A DNA stretch of 15,973 nucleotides. It comes from Prevotella sp. UBA1378. GTDB lineage: Bacteria > Bacteroidota > Bacteroidia > Bacteroidales > Bacteroidaceae. A program made the position numbers and the translations under genes. The first letter of the stretch is position 1; each line of letters begins with the position of its first letter. The stretch is from positions 80,876-96,848 of the forward strand of contig DBRC01000022.1 of assembly GCA_002305505.1 (NCBI GenBank), written 5' to 3'. Below are positions 6,292 through 12,759 of this stretch, piece by piece. The notes below the pieces were generated by a model that was not told where the DNA came from, did not search any database, and saw nothing but the letters and a program-made list of their open reading frames with translations.

Positions 6292-6930
6292 TCAGAAGTA
6301 GAAACGCAGGCCGCCCAGAAAGTTGATGCGCCCGAATCCGAACCTCTCGTTTTCCTCGAGTTGTACGCCTTCGGGCGTGCTGAACCGCAGTACGACGCAG
6401 TTGGTTTCGATACCGATGCCTATAAGCTCGGAAATCTTGTATTCAATGCCTGCTTTGGATAAGTATCCGAAGCCGCTCTTGGCGCTTTGAAACCTTTCGC
6501 TGTAGCAGGCATAGCCTGCGCTCATGCCTGCTTCAAAACGCCATTTGTTGAAAAAATGCCGGGAAAGGAAAAGCGACGGGCCGATATAATGCATTTTCAG
6601 TTTGTCGGTGCCCGAGAGGAATGAAGTTTGGTTATAAGTATACGTACATCCGTAGCCGAACGTTTTGTCCCCGAAATGCTTGTATTCTATCAGTACGTCG
6701 AGGCCCGATACCCTGGAGTAGGTTCCTATCGGCGTATACACTTTCGATATGATGACGGCCGGTCCGGCGCTTATGGAAAGTACGTTGTCCGTTGTGCCGC
6801 TCCCCGTTCCGCCCTTTGTGTATGTTGTGCTGCGGTTTGCCTCCTGACTGTAGCTCTCCTTTGTTGCTTGTGATGCGCATGCTGTAGCGAGCAGTGCGGC
6901 GGTCATCAGGGTCAGACTGAAATTCCTCAT
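6292..6930 (-). CDS. Small outer-membrane beta-barrel protein
   Basis: This 212-residue protein begins with an export signal (MRNFSLTLMTAALLATACAS). C18 follows LATA, so it may be a lipoprotein, though the -3 residue is Ala rather than Leu, and signal-peptidase I cleavage near ACAS is the alternative. The mature part has a short Ser/Thr/Gly-rich linker at about 28-48, then alternating beta segments rich in Tyr, Phe and Gly, ending in GGLRFYF with the terminal Phe typical of barrel proteins inserted by BamA. Length fits an eight-stranded barrel. It stands alone with its own promoter and converges on the sugar operon. Function is unknown. Confidence 0.7.
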   Translation of the reverse strand: MRNFSLTLMTAALLATACASQATKESYSQEANRSTTYTKGGTGSGTTDNVLSISAGPAVIISKVYTPIGTYSRVSGLDVLIEYKHFGDKTFGYGCTYTYNQTSFLSGTDKLKMHYIGPSLFLSRHFFNKWRFEAGMSAGYACYSERFQSAKSGFGYLSKAGIEYKISELIGIGIETNCVVLRFSTPEGVQLEENERFGFGRINFLGGLRFYF

Positions 6931-6953
6931 TTTTTTTCTTGTTCTTGATTTAG

Positions 6954-6982
6954 GTACGGTTATTATAGATTTATGCCGTACA
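6954..6982. promoter_or_regulatory. Inverted repeat in the leader of the barrel protein gene
   Basis: GTACGG at 6954-6959 and CCGTAC at 6977-6982 form a perfect 6-bp inverted repeat around 17 AT-rich bases. It lies in the predicted 5' leader, between the -7 box at 7009-7016 and the start codon at 6930. It may be an operator or a leader hairpin. Six base pairs can occur by chance. Confidence 0.3.
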
Positions 6983-7008
6983 GTATTAGGTTTGTTCTGT
7001 CGGTTTGC

Positions 7009-7016
7009 AAAGGTAC
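7009..7016 (-). promoter_or_regulatory. -7 box of the barrel protein gene
   Basis: Read on the minus strand this is TACCTTTG, an exact match to the Bacteroidales -7 consensus TAnnTTTG, followed by C as often seen. The start point would be near 7002, giving a leader of about 70 bases. No good TTTG-type -33 box is visible at the expected distance. Confidence 0.6.
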
Positions 7017-7049
7017 AAAAAATAATTGGGGAACGTGCTTTCCTTCCGG

Positions 7050-7115
7050 AAAAAAAACTTGAAGCAGCCGTTTTTACGGCGGCATGTTATTGCCTGCCAT
7101 AAAAACGGCTGCTTC
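7050..7115 (-). terminator. Strong intrinsic terminator after the symporter gene
   Basis: A perfect 16-bp inverted repeat (GAAGCAGCCGTTTTTA at 7061-7076 with its complement at 7100-7115) encloses a 23-base loop that can itself pair (GGCA/TGCC). On the minus strand the stem is followed after AAG by a run of eight T (7050-7057). It begins 12 bases beyond the symporter stop and closes the porin-symporter transcript. Confidence 0.88.
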
Positions 7116-7126
7116 CCCTGCAATGC

Positions 7127-8728
7127 CTACTGCTTCCTATTCCTCACTTTCCGTTGCGGGGATATGGGCGTTTTCCGCCTTGCTGCCGGGCGGCGCTCAT
7201 CAGCGGGCGAGTAGCATTCGAAAATCTCGCTCACAATCTTTTGCGGCAGCCTTGGCGTGAAGAGGCTCACTATCCACACGACGGCGAAGCCGCCCACCAT
7301 GGCGATGGCTCCGCAGTTGATGGGGTTGATGGGGTTGCCTGCCAGCATGTTGATCACCGTCAGTCCGACACCCCATGAGAAGCAGGCCCATACGGCCGCC
7401 GTCGTCACCCGTCGCCAATACAGGCCGAGCATGAAGGGGGCGAGGAAAGCACCGGCCAGTGCGCCCCATGAGATACCCATCAGTTGGGCGATGAAGGTGG
7501 GTGGGTTGAGCGCAAGCATCAGAGAGATGACGATAAAGAACACTATCAGCACGCGCATCACCACCACCTTGCGGCGTTCTATCTTCTCTGCCACGTCGGT
7601 ATCGATGGTTCCTTCCTCCACCTCGCCCGGCTCCGATACCTTGTCGCGGTAGATGAGGTCGAGCGTCATGGTCGACGACGACGTGAGCACGAGTGACGCC
7701 AGTGTCGACATGGATGCCGAGAGCACCAGCAGCACCACGAGGGCGATGATAAAGTCGGGCAGTGTCTCCAGCATCGAGGGGATAATAGAGTCGAAGTCGA
7801 GCCTTCCGTTAGGCAGTGTGGGCGGTATGCCGAAGAGACGCCCGAAGCCTCCGAGGAAATAGCATCCCCCCGCCACGACAAAGGCGAAGAAGGTGGAGAT
7901 GATGGTGCCGCGGAAGATGGCGTTTTCGTCGGTGATGGAATAGAATTTCCCTACCATCTGCGGTAGTCCCCACGTGCCGAGCGATGTAAGGACCACCACG
8001 CCCAGCAGATTCCATGGGTCGGGGCCGAAGAGGTCGCCGAAACCTCCGTTTACGCCGGGGTTGGCGTCGCTGGGCAATGCGGCCATCTTGCCGAAAGCCG
8101 TTGCCAGTCCGCCTTGCGTATTGAGTACGGCAGCGATGATGATGACAATGCCGAAGAGCATGATGATGCCTTGGATGAAGTCGTTGACCGCCGTAGCTTT
8201 ATATCCGCCCAGAATCACATATATCGCCGTGAGCACGGCCATGATGATGACGCAGTATTCGTAGGGGATGCCGAACCCCATCTCGAAGAGTGTGGAGATG
8301 CCTTTGTAGACGCCGGCCGTGTAAGGGATGAGGAAGACGAAAGCGATGATGGATGCCGTTACGCGCAGGCCCTGGCTTTGGAAGCGCGTACCGAAGAAGT
8401 CGGGCATCGTGCGGCTGTCGATGTGTTGCGTCATCAGTTTGGTGCGCCGGCCGAGCACTAACCATGCCAGCAGCGAACCGATGACAGCGTTGCCCACGCC
8501 GATCCATGTGCTCGACAGGCCGTATTTCCAGCCGAACTGTCCGGCGTAGCCCACGAAAACCACTGCCGAGAAGTAAGAGGTGCCGTAGGCGAAGGCCGTG
8601 AGCCACGGGCCCACGGAGCGGCCGCCCAATACGAAGCCGTCGACGGAGCTGGCCTGCTTGCGCGAGTAGAGGCCTACGGCTATCATTACGATGAGGAAGA
8701 TGAGGGTAAGGGATACTTTTATAACCAT
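7127..8728 (-). CDS. Sodium:solute symporter (SSS/SLC5 family)
   Basis: This 533-residue inner-membrane protein has about 13 hydrophobic segments, the usual count for this family. Family features are an N-terminal helix followed by SRKQASSVDGFVLGGRSVG (22-40), the GGYKATAVNDFIQG region (174-187) and the Ser-rich SASMSTLASLVLTSSS segment (337-352) near the expected sodium site. The last 35 residues are hydrophilic and basic. SSS transporters import sugars, sugar acids, amino acids or vitamins with sodium, and sequence alone does not tell the substrate. A free sugar or uronate released by the neighbouring glycosidases (L-galactose, glucuronate, xylose) is plausible. The gene lies 79 bases after the porin with no promoter visible between, so the two are probably cotranscribed. 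Confidence 0.9.
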   Translation of the reverse strand: MVIKVSLTLIFLIVMIAVGLYSRKQASSVDGFVLGGRSVGPWLTAFAYGTSYFSAVVFVGYAGQFGWKYGLSSTWIGVGNAVIGSLLAWLVLGRRTKLMTQHIDSRTMPDFFGTRFQSQGLRVTASIIAFVFLIPYTAGVYKGISTLFEMGFGIPYEYCVIIMAVLTAIYVILGGYKATAVNDFIQGIIMLFGIVIIIAAVLNTQGGLATAFGKMAALPSDANPGVNGGFGDLFGPDPWNLLGVVVLTSLGTWGLPQMVGKFYSITDENAIFRGTIISTFFAFVVAGGCYFLGGFGRLFGIPPTLPNGRLDFDSIIPSMLETLPDFIIALVVLLVLSASMSTLASLVLTSSSTMTLDLIYRDKVSEPGEVEEGTIDTDVAEKIERRKVVVMRVLIVFFIVISLMLALNPPTFIAQLMGISWGALAGAFLAPFMLGLYWRRVTTAAVWACFSWGVGLTVINMLAGNPINPINCGAIAMVGGFAVVWIVSLFTPRLPQKIVSEIFECYSPADERRPAARRKTPISPQRKVRNRKQ

Positions 8729-8737
8729 GTTTTTTTT

Positions 8738-8772
8738 GATTAGGGATGAGGGATTACGGATTAGGGATTAAT
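8738..8772 (-). repeat. 7-bp tandem repeat (x5) upstream of the symporter start
   Basis: Five consecutive 7-bp units on the plus strand read GATTAGG, GATGAGG, GATTACG, GATTAGG and GATTAAT. On the coding (minus) strand these are CCTAATC-type units ending nine bases before the symporter ATG. Three units match or differ by one base from the first. This is the longest and most regular copy of the repeat family seen in the window. Confidence 0.85.
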
Positions 8773-8807
8773 ACTTTTCTTGGGTGATGCTTGGCCATGG
8801 CGAGGGG

Positions 8808-9851
8808 CTAAAACGCTACTTGTACCTGTGCCTGCAGCCAATTATAGTCGTCGGCGAACCCGCGCCAGCAACGGGTGTACTGCATCTGCAGGCGGCACTT
8901 CTTATAGAACCAGTATTGTATGCCCATGGTGGCGTTTGTCTGTTCGTAGCCGGTGGCGGTGTTGCGATCGAAATAGTCGGCCGAGGCGACGGCATCCCAT
9001 CCTTTGCCCAGCGGTATGCAGGCAGTGAGGTATCCACCCCTGCTGCTCACCTGGCCGTCTTTGCCGGTCAGGTACTCGCCGCGCAGACTTATGTCCGCTG
9101 TTTTCCATTCGGCCCCTATGCTCAGGCGGTCGCGCCGGTAGTCGTCGCCTTCCTTGATGCCGGGGTTCCACTCGGCTGTGCCCGCGGCATGCCCCGTTCC
9201 GCGTTGTGCTGAACCCACGATGCGCAGGCCGTCGACCGGGCGGAAGTCGAGCTTGGCGATAAAGTCTTTGTCGTTGTTCTTGTCTTTGCAGTTGATGCCC
9301 TGTCCGTTCATTACGGCCAGTTCATAGAGCAGTCGGCCGCTGAACAGCTCGCCGTAGACCGTCAGTCCGAGGTCGCGGCCGTAGTTTACGCCGTAGAGCG
9401 GGTCAGGCCCCTCGCCGGCAAGGTAAAGCACGCCTTGCGAGTAGACGTCAATCAGTTCCAGTGCCGTGGGCGAAAGGGGGTTTTCCATCGTGTAGCTGTG
9501 CTTGAATTGTCCGAAGCGGACGTTGAGTGCTTTGTTGGCGGTGATGCGATAGTCGGTGTAAAACTCTTGTACGACGCTCGAGAAGTCGTGCATGAAAAGA
9601 AATGACCATCGTTCGGTGATGCGTGCTTTTGCCCAAAAGAGCGTTCGCTTTAGGTTGAAGTTGCTGCTCGTATGGCCTTGCGGGTCTTGGTACGAGTAGC
9701 CGGCTTGTGCGTAACCATGCAGCTCGATACGTTCGGTGAAGTGTTTCAGCCAGTCGGTAGACTGGTCGGCGGTTTGTCCCATGGCCGACGTGCTGCTCAA
9801 TGCAGCCATCGCAACAGCCAAGGTGATAGACTTTGCAAAATGTTTTTTCAT
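8808..9851 (-). CDS. Outer-membrane porin, Porin O/P-like
   Basis: This 347-residue protein has a Sec signal (MKKHFAKSITLAVAMAALSS, cleavage probably near AMG-Q at 25/26) and a mature part of repeated amphipathic beta strands ending AQVQVAF, with the C-terminal Phe typical of trimeric porins. The start of the mature protein (ELHGYAQAGYSYQD), the early FNLKRTLFWAKARI strand and the FGQFKHSYTMENPLSP segment resemble OprO/OprP-type porins of Bacteroidales. Despite the family name, phosphate specificity is not implied. It probably lets small solutes cross the outer membrane for the symporter encoded 79 bases downstream. It is divergent from the GH115 gene across a 371-base region. Confidence 0.82.
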   Translation of the reverse strand: MKKHFAKSITLAVAMAALSSTSAMGQTADQSTDWLKHFTERIELHGYAQAGYSYQDPQGHTSSNFNLKRTLFWAKARITERWSFLFMHDFSSVVQEFYTDYRITANKALNVRFGQFKHSYTMENPLSPTALELIDVYSQGVLYLAGEGPDPLYGVNYGRDLGLTVYGELFSGRLLYELAVMNGQGINCKDKNNDKDFIAKLDFRPVDGLRIVGSAQRGTGHAAGTAEWNPGIKEGDDYRRDRLSIGAEWKTADISLRGEYLTGKDGQVSSRGGYLTACIPLGKGWDAVASADYFDRNTATGYEQTNATMGIQYWFYKKCRLQMQYTRCWRGFADDYNWLQAQVQVAF

Positions 9852-9886
9852 TTCATTCTTACAGTTAATACAGTTAAGTCTGGGCG

Positions 9887-9894
9887 CAAAGTTA
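9887..9894 (-). promoter_or_regulatory. -7 box of the porin-symporter operon
   Basis: On the minus strand the sequence reads TAACTTTG followed by C, an exact fit to TAnnTTTG. The predicted start point near 9880 gives a leader of about 30 bases before the porin ATG. The -33 position has no clear TTTG; CAAACAA at 9907-9913 (TTGTTTG on the minus strand) is closer than usual. Confidence 0.6.
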
Positions 9895-9998
9895 CGATTA
9901 TTTTTTCAAACAATCCTCTTTTTGTCTTGGAAATGTCGCCTGAAACATATTGGATGATAAATGATACATATATAAAATACGGTTTGTTGGCTTTTTAA

Positions 9999-10006
9999 TA
10001 ATTTTG
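9999..10006 (+). promoter_or_regulatory. Candidate upstream -7 box for the GH115-GH43 operon
   Basis: TAATTTTG fits TAnnTTTG and is followed by CGG. It is 217 bases before the GH115 start, so transcription from here would include both repeat blocks in a long leader. TTTG at 9983-9986 is too close (12 bases) for a normal -33 box. It is the weaker of two candidate start sites for this operon. Confidence 0.35.
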
Positions 10007-10010
10007 CGGT

Positions 10011-10090
10011 GTTGACAGAAAGATTGATTGACATAAAGACATATTTTAATGTTGACAGATGGACAGGAAGGACATAAAGACAAAAAGACG
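10011..10090. repeat. Imperfect tandem repeat with period of about 40 bp
   Basis: GTTGACAGA occurs at 10011-10019 and again at 10051-10059, and GACATAAAGACA at 10030-10041 and again at 10071-10082, giving two diverged copies 40-41 bp apart. The second copy continues with GACAAAAA and GACGG-like units of about 8 bp. It lies in the divergent promoter region upstream of GH115. Confidence 0.65.
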
Positions 10091-10163
10091 GATTTTTTAT
10101 GGGGAGAACTGTTGATGGAAAGGGTGATGGGGTCGCTAACGGGAGGTTTTATATGCTATTAAA

Positions 10164-10192
10164 CCGTAACCCATAATCCCTAATCCTTAATT
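10164..10192 (+). repeat. TAATC-type 7-bp repeat upstream of GH115
   Basis: Degenerate units CCGTAAC, CCATAATC (8 bp), CCTAATC and CTTAATT lie in tandem, ending five bases before the TATCTTTG box and 30 bases before the GH115 start. They match the repeat families at 3811-3831 and 8738-8772 (complement) in unit sequence and coding-strand orientation. Confidence 0.65.
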
Positions 10193-10197
10193 CAGAA

Positions 10198-10205
10198 TAT
10201 CTTTG
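10198..10205 (+). promoter_or_regulatory. Candidate proximal -7 box for the GH115-GH43 operon
   Basis: TATCTTTG fits the TAnnTTTG consensus exactly. A start point near 10212 would leave a leader of only about 10 bases before the ATG at 10223. The -33 position falls inside the TAATC repeat, with no TTTG, so any promoter here would probably depend on an activator. Confidence 0.4.
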
Positions 10206-10222
10206 ATCCAAAACATAAAGCT

Positions 10223-12727
10223 ATGAATAAAAGAGTTATCTTATCCTTTACTTTTGCTGTTACGGCGCTTTGTGCCGTGGCGGCCGACCGTATGGTGAGC
10301 TTCTCGGCAGAGGTAGGGGCGGTGAGTTTGAAGGGAGCTACCGTGGGGTGCGATGCTGAAGAGTATGCCGGTGTATTGCTGGCCGTGGAAAACCTGTGCA
10401 CGGATATCGGGAAGGTGGTGGGACAGAAGCCGGAAAAGATTGCCGGGCGGCCAACGATTCTCATTGGTACGGTGGGAAAGAACCGTAAGGTGGACGAGCT
10501 CCTGCGGAGCGGGCGGTTGGGCGACTTGAAAGGAAAGACGGAGCAATATGTCATTACCGTGGTCGACGGACAGGTAGTGATAGCGGGCAGCGACAAGCGG
10601 GGCACAATCTATGGCGTCTACGAACTGTCGCGGCAGATAGGTGTGTCGCCTTGGTACTATTGGGCCGATGTGCCGGTGGAGCGCCGCGAAGACGTGTTCG
10701 TGCGCCCCGGGAGATATACCGACGGCGAACCGGCTGTGCGCTACCGTGGGCTGTTTCTCAACGACGAGGCTCCCTGCCTCACGTCGTGGGTGAAGAATAC
10801 GTTTGGCACCGGATATGGCGACCATCGTTTCTATGCGAAGGTGTTCGAGCTGATTCTGCGGCTCAAGGGCAACATGCTCTGGCCGGCCATGTGGGGATGG
10901 GCCTTCTATGCCGATGACCCGGAAAACAGCCGGGTGGCCGACGAGATGGGCATCATCATCGGCACTTCGCACCACGAGCCGATGGCACGCAACCATCAGG
11001 AATGGGCGCGCAAGCGGCATCAATACGGGGCATGGAACTACCAAACCAATCAAGCTGTTATCGACCACTTTTTCCGCGAGGGCATCGAGCGCATGAAGCA
11101 TACCGAGGACATCGTGACCATCGGCATGAGGGGCGACGGCGATGAGGCGATGAGCGAAGAGGCCGACACCCGTCTGCTGCAACGCATCGTGGACCGGCAG
11201 CGAAAAATAATCAGTAGCGTAACGGGGCGCCCGGCTAAGAATACGCCACAGGTGTGGGCGCTATATAAAGAGGTGCTCGACTATTACGACAAGGGCATGC
11301 GTGTACCGCAGGATGTCATCATGCTGCTCTGCGACGACAACTGGGGGAACCTGAGGCGCGTGCCCACAGCCAAGGAACGCAAGCACCCGGGCGGATGGGG
11401 GCTATACTACCATGTAGACTATGTGGGGGCACCGCGCAACTCGAAATGGCTGAACGCCACGCCTACGCAGAATATGTGGGAACAGTTGCATCTGGCTTAC
11501 GCCAACGGTATCGACCGCATGTGGATACTGAACGTGGGCGACCTTAAACCGATGGAATACCCCATCTCCTTCTTCCTCGATATGGCATGGGCCCCCGATG
11601 CTTACCGCCCGGCTACCATCACGGAGCATACACGCGACTTCTGCCGGCAGCAGTTCGGCGAGGCACAGGCCGACGAGGCTGCGCGCATCCTGAACCTCTG
11701 CTGCAAATACAACGGGCGGTCGACGGCCGAGATGCTCGACAGCAAGACATACAATGTGGACACGGGCGAATGGCGGCAGGTGGCCGACGATTACATGCGG
11801 TTAGAGGCTGAGGCGCTGCGCCAGTACCTTACACTGCCCGAAGCCTGCCGCGATGCCTATCAGCAGCTGATACTTTTCCCCGTACAGGCGATGTCGAACC
11901 TGCACCAAATGTACTATGCGCAGGCCATGAACCACCGGCTCTATGCTGCCAACGACCCCGATGCCAACCTGTGGGCCGGCCGCGTGGAGCAGGCCTTCAG
12001 GCGCGACTCGCTGCTCTGTGCCGGTTACAACCATACGATGGCCGGCGGAAAGTGGAACGGCATGATGACGCAGAAGCACATCGGTTATACCGGTTGGAAC
12101 GATAATTTCCCACACGACCGGCTGCCAGCCGTCTACCGCATTGCCCGGACAGGGGAGGATACCCGAGGGGCCGGCGGATTCGTCTTTACGGAAAAAGACA
12201 GTGTGGTGGTGATGGAGGCTGAGCATTATCACACCGCTGAGGCTCCCGGGAATGTGCAGTGGACGGTGATACCCTATATGGGGCGCACACGCAGCGGAAT
12301 GACGCTGATGCCCTATACCGAGCCTGTAGGCGGGGCATCGCTCGAATACCGGTTCTCGCTCGGCCGCTTGCAACCCGACTCGGTGACGGTGCACATCGCC
12401 GTGAAGTCGACACTCGACTACCTGAACAAGGGAGGCCTTACCTATACCGTCGCGCTCGACGGCGGTACGCCGCAGCGTATTTGCTTCAACGGGCGGCTGA
12501 ACGAGCACCCCGCAAACATCTATACCGTTTATTATCCCACAGTGGCGCGCCGTGTGGTCGTGTCGTCGGTCACCTTGCCGCTCGCTGTGCAGGGCGGTGA
12601 GCACCGGCTTGTGCTCCGCCCCGATGATCCGGCCATCGTCTTCGAGAAAGTGGTGGTGGATGCCGGCGGCTACAAACCGTCTTATCTGATGATGGACGAG
12701 TCGCCGTACCGCAGAGACAGTAAATAA
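10223..12727 (+). CDS. GH115 family xylan alpha-glucuronidase
   Basis: This 834-residue protein matches glycoside hydrolase family 115, which removes (4-O-methyl-)glucuronic acid side chains from glucuronoxylan, including from internal xylose units. A Sec signal is at 1-20 (ALCAVA, then AD), so it acts in the periplasm or beyond. Then come an N-terminal alpha/beta domain (about 25-165) and the catalytic barrel with characteristic blocks: LNDEAP (179-184), LKGNMLWPAMWGWAF (214-228), GTSHHEPM (247-254), GMRGDGDEAM (301-310), CDDNWGNLRRVP (370-381), HPGGWGLYYHVDYVG (388-402) and WILNVGDLKPMEYP (434-447). A C-terminal beta-rich region (about 660-834) fits the family's usual appended domain. Length is normal. 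The GH43 gene follows closely, forming a side-chain-trimming pair. Confidence 0.93.
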   Translation: MNKRVILSFTFAVTALCAVAADRMVSFSAEVGAVSLKGATVGCDAEEYAGVLLAVENLCTDIGKVVGQKPEKIAGRPTILIGTVGKNRKVDELLRSGRLGDLKGKTEQYVITVVDGQVVIAGSDKRGTIYGVYELSRQIGVSPWYYWADVPVERREDVFVRPGRYTDGEPAVRYRGLFLNDEAPCLTSWVKNTFGTGYGDHRFYAKVFELILRLKGNMLWPAMWGWAFYADDPENSRVADEMGIIIGTSHHEPMARNHQEWARKRHQYGAWNYQTNQAVIDHFFREGIERMKHTEDIVTIGMRGDGDEAMSEEADTRLLQRIVDRQRKIISSVTGRPAKNTPQVWALYKEVLDYYDKGMRVPQDVIMLLCDDNWGNLRRVPTAKERKHPGGWGLYYHVDYVGAPRNSKWLNATPTQNMWEQLHLAYANGIDRMWILNVGDLKPMEYPISFFLDMAWAPDAYRPATITEHTRDFCRQQFGEAQADEAARILNLCCKYNGRSTAEMLDSKTYNVDTGEWRQVADDYMRLEAEALRQYLTLPEACRDAYQQLILFPVQAMSNLHQMYYAQAMNHRLYAANDPDANLWAGRVEQAFRRDSLLCAGYNHTMAGGKWNGMMTQKHIGYTGWNDNFPHDRLPAVYRIARTGEDTRGAGGFVFTEKDSVVVMEAEHYHTAEAPGNVQWTVIPYMGRTRSGMTLMPYTEPVGGASLEYRFSLGRLQPDSVTVHIAVKSTLDYLNKGGLTYTVALDGGTPQRICFNGRLNEHPANIYTVYYPTVARRVVVSSVTLPLAVQGGEHRLVLRPDDPAIVFEKVVVDAGGYKPSYLMMDESPYRRDSK

Positions 12728-12759
12728 CCGCCTTGAGAGGCAAACATGTTTTTATCTTC

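Larger units (their letters stand above)
9852..10222. other. Divergent regulatory region between porin and GH115 genes
   Basis: This 371-base region contains no gene. It holds the porin -7 box (9887-9894, minus strand), a plus-strand TAATTTTG box at 9999-10006, an imperfect tandem repeat of about 40 bp (10011-10090), a TAATC-type 7-bp repeat (10164-10192) and a second plus-strand -7 box TATCTTTG at 10198-10205. Shared control of the porin-symporter and GH115-GH43 operons from this region is plausible. Confidence 0.6.

Noticed and set aside
9852..10222. CRISPR-like repeat array
   Set aside because: The repeats here have only two imperfect copies with diverged sequence between them. There are no regular spacers and no cas genes.
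10241..11182. 313-codon minus-strand frame within the GH115 gene
   Set aside because: It is fully inside a clear GH115 coding sequence with no domain of its own.
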